Assembly: GCF_000003605.2 (NCBI RefSeq)
Contig: NW_003157243.1
Span: 33,046-75,332, forward strand
Length of the DNA: 42,287 nucleotides
Source of the DNA: Saccoglossus kowalevskii
Taxonomy: Eukaryota; Hemichordata; Enteropneusta; Harrimaniidae
Direction of reading: 5' to 3'
Made by a program: the position numbers and the translations under genes. Shown here one piece after another: positions 22,001 through 32,000 of this stretch; position 1 is the stretch's first letter; each line of letters opens with the position of its first letter. The notes under the pieces are model-generated. The model searched no databases, was not told the origin of the DNA, and worked only from the letters and a program-made list of their open reading frames with translations.

Positions 22001-22990
22001 CAAGGCGACTGTAGTATTTATTGTTCACAGTTGACTTTTGTATTATAGGGAACACAGCCAGACATGCATGCAAACTTTGGGGGACACAGCAGGTTCGGAT
22101 AACCGAACATTTCGGATAATCGACGTTCGGATAATCGACGTTCTACTGTACTTGAAATATCAGCAGGAAAGCCAAAAATTTACTAATTATGCAAATAAGG
22201 TAATTAATATGCAGGGATAACCCAAAACTTGACAACCATGTACCAAGTTTTATTTTAATGAGCTGATTAGCAGCGATATCAGTGGAAAAGCAGACAATTG
22301 ACTAATTATTATGCAAATTAGGTAATTAATATGCATAATATGCACATTAGCCCAGAGCATCTATGCATCAAGTTTTATCAAAAACCAAAATATGCTTCTT
22401 GACATATCAATGGAACAGTCATGCAGACACACTAACTGCAAAGACCATTGTGTGCTCTGCATACGGTCAAAATGGAAAAAATTTTAATAGTAGGCCATAC
22501 CACATGCATTATCTACCTAAACATGCCAGCATGTTTCTAAGCATGTACACATAACATATGCCAATTACCACCTAATATAATGTAATAACATATAATATCT
22601 CTTACCCTGATTAAGTATTCTATACCCATGCGATATTTCCCAGTCTATAATTTTACTTTTCAATCCAAACTGCATCATCGTTGAAAATAAATGACAAAGT
22701 AAATTCAGTTTGTTTTCTTTAATGTAGTTACGTTCATGTAAGTAGTTGAATACACTTTCAGCTGTTGTCAATCTGGCCATATGTCTCTTAGCGATGTAAT
22801 CACCCACTAATAGGTTTTTCATCTCTTCAACTTCATCTGGACTGAGTGCATGGGCTAGAGTAGAAAATAATTGCTTTATAGGTGAGATGCATAGTTCTAT
22901 ATCGGTTCTGGTTACTTCTGGTTGTATGTTAGTATATCCTAAGATAGATCTTGGACATAAACGTTCCAGGCAGTCCAAACAGGCTCCCAT
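15972..22990 (-). CDS. DED plus TRADD-N-like adaptor protein, three exons
   Basis: Seen on the minus strand: exons 22990-22606, 18516-18124 and 16069-15972 join in phase 1 both times to give 291 residues. Residues about 36-118 match the death-effector domain pattern, with six amphipathic helices, LSPDEVEEMKNLL, a VFNYLHE helix and an acidic end. Residues about 170-258 resemble the N-terminal domain of TRADD: a CIRLVF strand, LLWKRYTDGTL, LQKVLVT, a GVPEITIGV strand and EEEF. The tail of 32 residues is unassigned. Family knowledge: DEDs assemble death and innate-immune signalling complexes with FADD or caspase-8-like partners, and TRADD-N mediates adaptor interactions. Inferred: a cytoplasmic signalling adaptor, with partner unknown. 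No protease, kinase or NTPase domain is visible. The first intron holds an assembly gap, so a further exon cannot be excluded. Confidence 0.72.
16315..16372. repeat. AT microsatellite
   Basis: Runs of TA and ATAATA repeat with minor interruptions, within the second intron of the DED/TRADD-N gene. Confidence 0.8.
16925..18060 (+). mobile_element. Helitron/Helentron-like element with tandem cores and ACGG microsatellite
   Basis: Units of about 150 bases recur (about 17040, 17170, 17320, 17440, 17700, 17850). Each contains AAGATGGCTGCCAGTCGGCC and, further on, ACCAAGTTTGAATGAAAACT or variants. Two unit blocks each end in a conserved tail with ACGG microsatellites (about 17575-17605 and 17990-18010). 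The right end is a perfect 10-bp hairpin, AGTCCCCGTT (18021-18030) with AACGGGGACT (18046-18055), followed by CTAA-A. Known: tandem cores, a GACG-type microsatellite and a 3' hairpin with CTRR describe non-autonomous Helentrons, including the bivalve pearl/CvA type. The 5' end is uncertain. It lies in an intron of the DED gene. Confidence 0.6.
18124..18516 (-). CDS. TRADD-N-like exon
   Basis: Acceptor TTATCTTCAG opens the exon, and GTAAGT (18123-18118) closes it after TCT A, giving 131 codons in phase 1-1. The open frame would continue nine codons past the donor to a TGA at 18101-18103. The strong GTAAGT and the in-phase acceptor at 16070 favour splicing, but a readthrough isoform ending SSKYKFVI is possible. 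The first ten residues link to the DED, an alpha-helical stretch follows, and then comes the beta/alpha TRADD-N-like core. Confidence 0.7.
18525..19100. other. Intron of the DED gene, one dispersed repeat
   Basis: About 18885-18975 resembles 26920-27010: both carry AATATTTGTCTG, then GAGATGTACAACRTGAAAAC. So a dispersed, diverged repeat is present. Nothing else is recognised. Confidence 0.4.
19100..20020. repeat. Diverged tandem repeat, left part
   Basis: Loose units of about 110-140 bases recur with variants of CCAGAGCATCT, CCAAGTTTTATTRAAATG and TTATGCAAATTAGG. The same family continues on the other side of the Tigger element (22149-22420). Units are diverged, so boundaries are approximate. 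Confidence 0.5.
20212..20589 (-). pseudogene. Tigger transposase N-terminus (CENP-B/HTH_psq type), truncated
   Basis: The frame contains KRCVLDLDAKLSIINRLERG, then ETASNLSTEYGVGKSMISDI and KAKQKLLDFFSKM, the classic first helix-turn-helix of Tigger/pogo/jerky-type transposases, which binds the TIR. After KSVFTWF the family pattern stops and unrelated residues run to a stop, which marks an internal deletion that removed the second HTH and the whole DDE nuclease. No ATG precedes the domain in this frame; the frame opens with TTG. It is non-functional as a transposase. Confidence 0.8.
21071..21789. other. Assembly gap (719 N)
   Basis: All bases are N. Open frames that cross it are artefacts. 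It lies inside both the Tigger element and the first intron of the DED/TRADD-N gene. Confidence 0.99.
22149..22420. repeat. Diverged tandem repeat, right part
   Basis: This continues the repeat found left of the Tigger insertion. AATTAGGTAATTAATATGCA and close variants recur at about 22190 and 22315, each with a nearby CCAAGTTTTAT or CATCAAGTTTTAT. Confidence 0.6.
22606..22990 (-). CDS. DED exon (predicted first coding exon)
   Basis: ATG at 22990-22988 opens the frame. An in-frame TGA lies just upstream (22999-22997), and a possible acceptor (ACCAG or ACATAG after a pyrimidine tract) precedes it, so the ATG may be in the second transcript exon after a 5' UTR exon. The donor is CAGG|GTAAGAG, phase 1. 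About 35 residues with several cysteines (CLDCLERLC) precede the DED. The usual RxDL motif near DED helix 6 reads QFGL here. Confidence 0.72.
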
Positions 22991-22999
22991 CACTGGTCA

Positions 23000-25070
23000 T
23001 CTATGTCATAGAAATAGAAGGAAACATAGTTGAACTCTGGTGACTTTGCCCTTTGTTATATATTATATTATAGCATTATCAATACCAGTGGATTTTATGA
23101 CATCATTGCAGCAGATTATTCGCGATAATGTATTACATTATTGAGCATCAAGGCCCTGTCCCATGGATATGAATACAATGTTGTTTTCGAAAACGAATAA
23201 ACAAGAAACTATTAAAAAAGAAGAGAAATTTTTAGATAACAAGTATTTAATACCAAAATCGTCATCAAATAAAATGGTCCATAACCAATAACAGCGGATT
23301 TCAATATCAAAATCAGACAATATTTTGAGGGCATCGTCGTCTGCTCTGTACGCTAACGCGCGTTCGGTCGGTTGAAGCGTTCCATCTTGTACGCGCGCTT
23401 CTAGATTCCACGACTTATGCCGCTGTCCCGGTGGCCTCCTGATTAGTTCACCCTATCGTGTTGATGAAGTGAGGTTAACTGAGGATAATTTATCCAAGCA
23501 AATGCGATATTAAAACGAAATGGGGTACAATGTATGTCTACGAGTAGAGAGATGAATTTGTTCAGTTTTTGTAGTGAGTAGTACAGTTTTGTGAAACGAG
23601 ATCGACGATGACCGACATGACTTGCATTTCCTCGGCGTTGACTCCTGGTAAATGTAACAGTCTGGGCACAGTTTGCATAAATAAATGAAAATATCTGTGT
23701 TCTCAGGTGTGTATCTGTTTGTTTATACAGTGAGATTAAAATCACTGTTGGTTCTCCTTCTAGGATGGCCAACACCCACTAGCTTTCCGGTCATGTTCGT
23801 TTGCCCGCTACGCCTGTAAGTTTCGTTTGGCTTCTTAGTATTCGTCAAATCCCCGCCCTCCCGTGGAATTTAAAATAACTATTACACAGACAAAACAGTT
23901 GCCAATAATATCTACTTACACACAGTCAATCTAGCTGGACCACGGCGGCGATCTAGCGTAGTGTAGTGCAAGCTAGGCCGCGGTGGACACCAATACGGCG
24001 TACCAGTCACGGTGTGCCGTTCGCTCAGGCGATCACTATTATGCTACTCCACACCACACAACAGTCACTCATTGACCCGCAATGTAAATTAGTCCAATAC
24101 AATAATATCTGATGGATTAAAACTAGTTTCTTTCTTAGTTTGCCATATGAGATTGTGGAAACAATTTCCAGAAAAAACATTTTAAATTATTCAGATTCAC
24201 GGGCCAGACTCTGTGAAACTATTTCGTCCACTGTGGATTTTTCTCCAATTTTTTTCGCTTTTTAGAGGCACCATATCCCCTGGTATTGACAACGCTACAA
24301 AATAATAACAATTCACGCCTCGTACATACATGTCGCACAAAGTGAGCTTTCGCCCATTATGGGTTGTCGGGTCGTTCATTATTGTTTAAATAATAATCCC
24401 CATTATCATAGTTTGTTTCAATATGAATATGCATTGTCATAATTAATTTTAAATACTAACAGGTTTTAAGGTTTAGACAACAGTGGGAAAGCAGTTTATC
24501 GAATGTCTTTGATAGGTGTAAATATCTTACAAAAACATTGGTGCCTAATTTGTTTAATTATTTTAAGGGACATAATTTCAAGCTGTATTCAAGGTAATTC
24601 AGATTTTTTATTATAAAAAGAAATGCTGCAGCTCAGAAAAAAAGAGCTGCATTTAAACATGAATAGATTTATATATCATGCAAGATACCAGAAAATCTTA
24701 GCTGGATTTTGCCCAAGTATCTTGTACAGGTGTCTGTCAAAAATTAATCACTGAGAAAAATATGAACTGCTTTATTATATTCATTGTGTGACTACTGTAT
24801 TATTTGAAAAGTAAAAAAACACCCTCTATGAATAGCTATCATGTTGCAAGCTCTGCTTTGTATTAATGCAAATCTACTTTTATAGTTAGTTGGTGTCCAG
24901 TGGAGAGAAGTCAACAGTACTGTTGCCTCCTGAAAATCTGAGAATCTTCAAACACTGCAATCTTTGAAGTGCGTTTTTAAACCAGTATTATAAAAACTCT
25001 ATCATTCTGTTCTAATAGTTGAAACAAATTTCTGTGAATTTTCATTTGTCGAATGAACTGTTTGTCAAAT
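23000..25070. other. Upstream region of the DED gene, no gene recognised
   Basis: Two CpG-richer patches (about 23330-23460 and 23930-24040) lie in AT-rich DNA upstream of the minus-strand DED exon and could hold its promoter or a 5' UTR exon. This is inference from composition only. The minus-strand open frame at 23443-23775 shows no domain. Confidence 0.3.
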
Positions 25071-25078
25071 ACAGAATA

Positions 25079-25258
25079 CCGTAAAATCTGTATTAGAAGT
25101 CGCATCTCTAATAAAAGTCGCATTCATTCTTTTTGAATAATTGAGAATCAAAAATTCATCATTTCTCATATGTGTAGATGCTCTAATAGAAGCTACATCC
25201 CCACTGTTGCATTGTACTATTTTAATAGAAGCCGCGGCTACTAATACAGATTTTACAG
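25079..25258. mobile_element. TA-flanked MITE, 180 bases
   Basis: The left end CYGTAAAATCTGTATTAGAA, followed by GTCGC, is inverted at the right end (GCGGCTACTAATACAGATTT, then TACAG) with few mismatches. TA lies on both sides (25077-25078 and 25259-25260). AATARAAGYCGC-like segments repeat inside. TIRs with TA duplication suggest a Tc1/mariner-type non-autonomous element. Confidence 0.7.
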
Positions 25259-25260
25259 TA

Positions 25261-26295
25261 CCTATTTTTGAGTACAATTTTCTTTTCAAAATGTGGATGA
25301 AACATTTTGATTTTTATGTACTTTTTATTTATTGTTTTCGATTTAATAACTTTGGTCTAAACAGATTTTCTATTAGCTTCAGATCTTGATCAAAGTTTGG
25401 CACACAATTCATAGGAGTGCTTATATTGATTTTCTGAAATCTTGTTTTCTGTAAAGATTTTAGGTTTGCAAATCAGCCTGTGCAAAAACTCTCTCCATGA
25501 GTTGGCTTTGAAACCCAGTAAGGGATTCTGAGATACATTACCAAGGATATTATTACAAGATAAATCATTTGCTTCATTGAACACATACAACAATGCATAT
25601 TTCCACAGAGATCAGTGACCTTTGAATGTGTATCACCAGTGATCAGTCAAGTAGAAACAGTCAACATTTTTTTTTTTAGATTATCTCAATTTTTGCATGA
25701 TATTTTCATACAGGACATCTGTCATTCATACTCAGGAAAAACTTTATACTGATGAATAAGATGACCAAGTTATTATGCACACAATAATAACAATTATTAA
25801 CGACGACAACGACGGACAACAATTTTTCCCTTAATATACCTTTCCCTTCCATCTTTGATGTTACAGGCAAGGTAAAACACAATATGACATTATTTCCAGA
25901 TATACATGACTGTTCTTGGCTACCAAATTATATTTAATATTATAAACATTTTGGCAAAAACGACTGTGACCAAGATTGTTTTGATAAAAGTGTATTATAC
26001 CTTGTTCAGGGGGTATTCAACACATTTTGGCAAATGATATGTTTAATTAAGTAAGGTATCTGAAATTTTAATATTATAACAGCCTACCAACTATATTGGG
26101 TACATGCATTCTTATTTTTTTTAGGCTGAAATAGCTGTGCAAAATTATAAACGTGGTTAGAGCCACAATATAAACTTACAAACATGAAACGCATAACACA
26201 CTGCCCCCCCCCCAAATACAGCTTGAAATAGGCTGTCGTGAATGCATGTCAATAGTGACTAGATGGACATAAGCAAGTTAAATCTTTATAAACCA
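25261..26295. other. Intergenic, nothing recognised
   Basis: AT-rich with small homopolymer runs (T at about 25668, C at about 26206). No coding, RNA or transposon feature could be supported. Confidence 0.4.
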
Positions 26296-26304
26296 TATAC
26301 ATTT

Positions 26305-26655
26305 CATAAACAAGCAGACTCTCGGCTGAAATAGCTCCGCATTTCCATCAAAGAACTGAAGATATCATTAGAAAATGAACAAATCTGAGAAGGATTTACC
26401 CATGTATATGATATCAAAGCAACCAGACTTGCAGTTTTCAACAATAAGTCGAAAATATCACTTTTACCAACAATATTCATCAAAATTATAGAATTAAAAA
26501 TACCATCACAAAAAGAACAAATCTAAGAGAGGACAAAAAAAATTGTAGTCTACAAGAAGATGTTGAAAATGTAAAGAGTTGACACGGACGACGCCGACGG
26601 ACAATCACTAATATGACAAGTTCCGCTCAACAAAGTCGACAGCGAAGCTAAAAAT
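26305..26655 (+). mobile_element. Helitron/Helentron-like element, family B copy 1
   Basis: It begins around ACAAGCAGACTCTCGGCTGA and ATAGCTCCGC. It carries about two diverged core units (AAGATATCATTAGAAAATGA; GTCGAAAATATCACTTTTAC), then ACACGGACGACGCCGACGGA, and ends in a hairpin around GTTCCGCTCAACAAAGTCGA followed by CAGCGAAGCTAAA. The same order is found at 39200-39775 with better preserved ends. This copy is older. Confidence 0.6.
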
Positions 26656-27535
26656 AAATTCAAATTTATAATTTTATGCGACCTTAGTATTATTAATTTA
26701 TTGTAAACTAGTTGGTAAGACAATAACTGGTTATATCAACAAAAAGAACTATTAGCTAGTGGTTGAGATGAAAATTTAATGAATCTTTCTGTTTATATTT
26801 TGAATTTTCAAACAGCATTAATTAAAACAAAATTAAGCCATTTGGAATTACATCTGCAAAACAAATCAAAGAAAGCTCTGAAAGAACTCCTGTGTCCTGG
26901 GAGAATTGGAGACTTTTCAGACAAGAAGCTTGATAACTAATATTTGTCTGCTTATTTGAGATGTACAACATGAAAACAATGTGATCCACATTATTGAAAT
27001 TTATAATCCCCAAACTAATTAAATTGTTGCGTTGTATTGCATTAGATTATTTATGCATCAAGATTCATTGAAATATATCAAGAGCAAATGTCTGTAAGGA
27101 TCAAACAATGGTGGCAGGTGTCAAAAAATAGATTTGGCTCATATTTTGCACAGTGATAGTACTTGGTCCACAACCCCTCAAAATAGCTTTCTTTTAGATC
27201 AAAACTCCTTGTTGGCATGGTAATGGACAAACAAAGTTTTCTGGACATTTTCCCCAATTTCCGCATCTCAAAAACACAGAATTTAGCTTATTTTAGGGCA
27301 CTGTCTCGGCGACACCTTTAACCTATCATAAAAACAAAACAAGATCTGAATAGACCAACATTTTGACTTTTTCAAAAATTTTGTGAAATTTCTAAAGACG
27401 TACATTTCAGTTCTTGGGCGGCCTGAAAACAATTAGATGTTTCAAGCTTCAAAAAAATTAACTTTTGTCCCAAATTTGTAACGCTATAAGTGCCGCTCTG
27501 GTATTTTCTTTGGCTTGAAACTTCTACCATATATA
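26656..27535. other. Intergenic, one dispersed repeat
   Basis: About 26920-27010 is a diverged copy of 18885-18975. No gene recognised. Confidence 0.35.
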
Positions 27536-27539
27536 GATC

Positions 27540-28330
27540 ATTAGAATATCTATCAAATGAATTGTTGTATTGTTTGGTTGTCACGTGACTGTCCCTTAAA
27601 GTAGGTCACATTTTGTGTTTGGCGAAAATTGTGAACTTTAGCCATGTTCAAAGTACGCTACATGACAAAGTAAAATATATTTTTAATTCAACTTATTATC
27701 AGAGGTGAACAAATGTATTGTCTATCAAATAGATGCTTCTAGAGTTTCGGGTCATGACGTTCGGTCACGTAGTTGTCCTTGAAATTAAGCCATTTTTTGC
27801 ATTTGTTGAACATACGCTACGTGACGAAGTGAACAATAATTCTTATTCAACTTCCGGTCAAATGTAAATCTATGTATTGTCTATCAAATGAATGCTTGCA
27901 GAGTTTCGGGTCATGACGTTCAGTCACTTGGTTGTCCCTGAAAGTAGGCCATTTTTTGCATTTGACGAAAATTGTGAATTTTAGCTTTGTTGAACTTACG
28001 CTACGTGACGAAGTGAACAATAATTCTTATTAAACTTCCGGTCAAATGTACATCTATGTATTGTCTATCAAATAAATGCTTGTAGAGTTTCGGGTCATGA
28101 CGTTCAGTCACTTGGTTTTCCCTGAAAACAGGTCACTTTTTGTGCTTGACGAAAATTGTGAATTTTAGCCATGTTCAAAGTATGCTACTGTACCTGACAA
28201 ATCAGGATTCTAACTCAACTTCTTGAGGCAGTCATCTATGTGTTGCCTATCAAGTAAATGCTCGTAGAGTTTTAGGGAGTGACGTTTAGTCCCTAGAAGT
28301 CTCTGAAAATATACCATATTTAGACATTGT
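27540..28330. repeat. Minisatellite, about 160-185-base unit
   Basis: Anchors TTGTCTATCAAAT (27546, 27717, 27876, 28060, 28242, with variants) are spaced 171, 159, 184 and 182 bases apart. GTTTCGGGTCATGACGTTC and CTACGTGACGAAGTGAACAA recur within units. About four and a half copies are present, with increasing divergence toward both ends. Confidence 0.85.
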
Positions 28331-29090
28331 GTATCAACTGAATGTTAGGAACTTTTGTTCCCGTGTTAGTGTTCCTTTTGATATGCATTATAGAACATAG
28401 CTGAATTTTAAACAATATCTTAGTTTCTTTATTACAAATTGATATTTACACTTAACTAAACTTTAAGTTAAGTTTAAGTTAACACTGTAAGTGCATTATC
28501 AGTCATTGTAGTACCAATATAATATACATTGCACATTGACAATGTTAAAAGAAACAAACTGTTCAAGAGGCATCTTCTCCAAAGTAACGGAACATCCTAA
28601 CAGCATTTATCTAACAAAGCCTACATAAGAACACCTAAAGTACAGTCTATATAGATCTTTAAAAACTAAATGAATAATGTTATCTACTTAAGGACTAAAG
28701 CATGTAAACATTTGAAAACGTGCTTATTAAAAGATACACACACAACGCCGCTACGGGACACCGATTATTTGTGGCAAACATTTTTGCCTGTGACTAAGTT
28801 TTTTGCATTATTTTTTTCCTTCAATCCCTCTATCTCATCACAACACAGAGAACACAGCGTTCTGGCGATCGTTTAGGCACCGTCCCTCACAGTGGTTTAG
28901 GTTTAGGTGGCGAATAACGATCATCCGAAGACCGATGCTCACAACTTGAATCCCGCCATTAACAAAGAACAATATTATGGTTATATAATTTTTCAGATGT
29001 TTTAATTTGGTATTATTTCCAAGGTTTTTTCCAAAATTCAACCACTATATTTCTCTAAAAATCAAATAAAACCAGTTTTATGTATTTCCG
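28331..29090. other. Intergenic, nothing recognised
   Basis: A small self-complementary stretch (CTTTAAGTTAAGTTTAAGTT, about 28460-28482) is present. No gene or element could be supported. Confidence 0.35.
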
Positions 29091-29092
29091 CA

Positions 29093-32000
29093 TTAAGGTA
29101 GCGAGAAGGGTTTTGTAACGTTTTCGAATAAAACATTCCCTGTCTGTTGTCTCATTCAGAACAGTAATTTAGCTTATATATTTCAAAAGACTAAGTATAG
29201 AGGTACAAGTTCGCACAAACTGGACAGTCATTGTTTACATAGTGATCACGTGACATCAAAAATGGCGAACCTTGTAAAAATGACTAAGTCCGCCATTGCG
29301 AGAGCACACTGCGGAATTTCCTGGTGAAATTTACATCATGCATTGTCCGTAATCAAGTCCATTGAAATGTGTCCTCGGTAATCAAAAGACCTATTATTCC
29401 GATTTCTATGCAGGTCTGTTTTTTTGTCCCCAAATTATTTCATACTTGACACCTTTAACAGACTATTATTCTGTGACAACGCATTTTCTTTAAAAACCCA
29501 GACATATTTCGCACCATCATTATCTTTTGAACGATAACTGCGAGTTTGAATGTCCTAGTCCGAACGCACTTGATTTGGCGGCGGTCCTAATGAGTCGTAC
29601 TCAAAACTTCAACTCGTAAAAAACGCGAAAACAGTTTTGGTTAATAAAACATTGTACATTTGCTGTATTGATATACACTAAAAATAGCCAAACATATTAA
29701 CCACTGATATCATAGTACTCATACAGAGTGTCAGATAATGAATAATTTCAAGCTCGAGCGTGAAAAAGAAAACTGCTGGCATTTGAGTCCGTACTCCAGG
29801 ACGTTCGGGTTTCCATTGTTATGCGAACGAACAACGATGAATAATCCTCTGACAAACATTACTGTCCCACTGTACACGCTGACAGTTTACAAACAAGCTA
29901 ATCCTTCAAGTGTATCTGATAAGAGTTCTAATAAAACGGTTTTCATGGTGAAACAAAATGGCCGATGTTTGAGTGCGACACTGAGTGGCAGATTTTTCTT
30001 TCCCTCGTCTGTCAACGCCTTCTTTTCTTTGCCATTGTGTTAGAAAAAGTGATACTAGTAAAATAGAATATTGACTTGGGAAATAAAACGAGTTAAAAGA
30101 AAGTTGTGCAAAGTTACAGTACTTATTTCGCACAACATCCCGTCCGCTTCCGCTTTCCAATCACCTTTTCTCCCGCTTTTGCGACCGCTTGTAGAATTCG
30201 ACTGGACAATTTCCGCTTTAATTTCGAACACGCAAACCCCGAAATATCAACGCCCGCCCGCCCGCCCACTTGCTCGCGCGCATTTAAAATTCAGACTAAT
30301 AGAAAAATTTCCGAGGTTCACATTGTCTTATAATTGTTAACTGGTTTTTTATGAATGTTGAACAGCTGACAAAAGGTCAAATACTTTTTGTTTTAACTAT
30401 CTATAATTATATGCACGCAATCTGACCCTTTGACCTCGATTTGACTTGGACTGAATATTTTATTTTAAACAATATTCTGACATGAAATACAAAATGTATT
30501 TCAACACAAGTACGACATGGTTGTCTGGGTTTTCTTTTCTGATTGTCGAGTCTTCGCGATGTGTTTTGTATAATTATTGTTGTTTTTCCCCGAGGCAAAG
30601 ACAAGCTGAAGGACCATGAAGCTGAATGACAGTTCATGGGCTGAGTGAAAGGAAATATTTCTCAGCCTAAAATAAAACCTAATATTACACTTCTTTGTTT
30701 ATTTGTTATTTTTACATATGTTTTTCATGACAGTATGTCTGTAAATATCTAGAAAAATCTTGTCTTTCGTTTATAATTTTGATTGTTTGGAATGTCTGTT
30801 AACCGTGTCCCAATAATTTGTTTGGAATGTCGATCCCAGTTGGTTTCTCCTTACTGAGTTTAGGAAGGGCGACGATCAACACAATCAGTCGAGACATGAC
30901 AAACATTGACCCTAATTATTCATGGGGACCATGTCCGTAATTTGTGGGCTGAAACCCCAAATAATTAAACAAGTATTATTATTATAATATATATTTTATT
31001 TAACATCGCAAAACTACAACAGAGCTAGAGTTGTTCGCGGTCAAACAGCCGCATTGAAGACGGTGCAACTTCAACTAGCCATTTCTTACCTTGAAATAAA
31101 AATTCGACGAAGAGCATCAGGGAAAATATTAATAATCATTCTTATCAATGCTTTATTTTATTTAAATCTATGAAATTCACGAGTTTTTAGACATTTGTTG
31201 GCAACTTCCGCGCTAAAAAAGATTGAAAATGTGGGTGTGGTTCTTTGCGAGGTCCTGTTGATAATACGGACAAATATGGTTCTGTGACCCAGGTCGTGCT
31301 CCGATCATGTGACTTTCAGCCAATAAATGATGTTGTAACAAAGCATATTTGACGCTAATTGAAGGGTCTTCGTACCATCATCCAATTTCCGGCGTCGATT
31401 CACATAGTGTTTTTGTGCTGTGGGAGGCTTCAAAATTATTCGCTGAAAAACATCAATATATTTTGACAAACGGGGGGAATTTGACCATACCAGGTTTAGA
31501 TACATTAAAGTCCACGGCGAATCAGTTTTCTCTACAAGTTGGGAAATAAAGTAAACCAGAGTAGGGTCGATGATTGTCAGCCCTGAAGGACTTCCGTGTG
31601 AATCCTGAGTTTCGAATTTTTCATCGACTGGCCACCAAATAGTTATGGCTATAACTAAATCTGACACGTTTTTTAAAGCCTAATAAATTATTCATACATG
31701 TCAAGCTCGATTTTTTCAGGGCATGTGGCCGTTTTTAGTCGAAAATATTATTTTGTGGGAACACTTTCACGGTACTATACGGTATAGACTGAACTCATTC
31801 AATGATTATGACTTATTTTTGAAAATTGAATGTCAAATTTTACCAGATTATTTTGGGAAATAATCATTAACATTTCCTCGTTTCTCTGCTCTGTCAAAAT
31901 GAGTTACCCATGCTTTTTTCACGTAACTGTCTCATTAAAATAATAAAAAATATTACATCTAGAACAAGCACCCAAAACACGTAAGAGGTTCCAGTTCAGT

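Larger units (their letters stand above)
20021..22148. mobile_element. Tigger/pogo DNA transposon, internally deleted, with assembly gap
   Basis: The first 24 bases (CAGTAGAACGTCGATTATCC, then GAAC) are repeated perfectly inverted at 22125-22148. TA stands on both sides (20019-20020 and 22149-22150), as expected for Tc1/mariner-superfamily pogo elements. Inside, on the minus strand, is the start of a Tigger-type transposase. Of the 2,128 bases, 719 are N. The subterminal sequence on the right is duplicated: GTTCGGATAATCGAC occurs again just inside the TIR, about 15 bases away. The catalytic DDE domain does not fit between the transposase start and the left end, so this copy is not autonomous. 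Confidence 0.85.

Noticed and set aside
23930-24010. GC-rich imperfect inverted repeat (TGGACCACGGCGG and CCGCGGTGGACACC)
   Set aside because: Too many mismatches and no repeat copies seen. Composition may just reflect a promoter region.
29738-30043. 101-codon plus-strand open frame
   Set aside because: No domain and no supporting neighbours. Possibly transposon-derived but not shown.
31305-31667. 120-codon minus-strand open frame
   Set aside because: No recognised domain or splice context. Length is within chance expectation for this much DNA.
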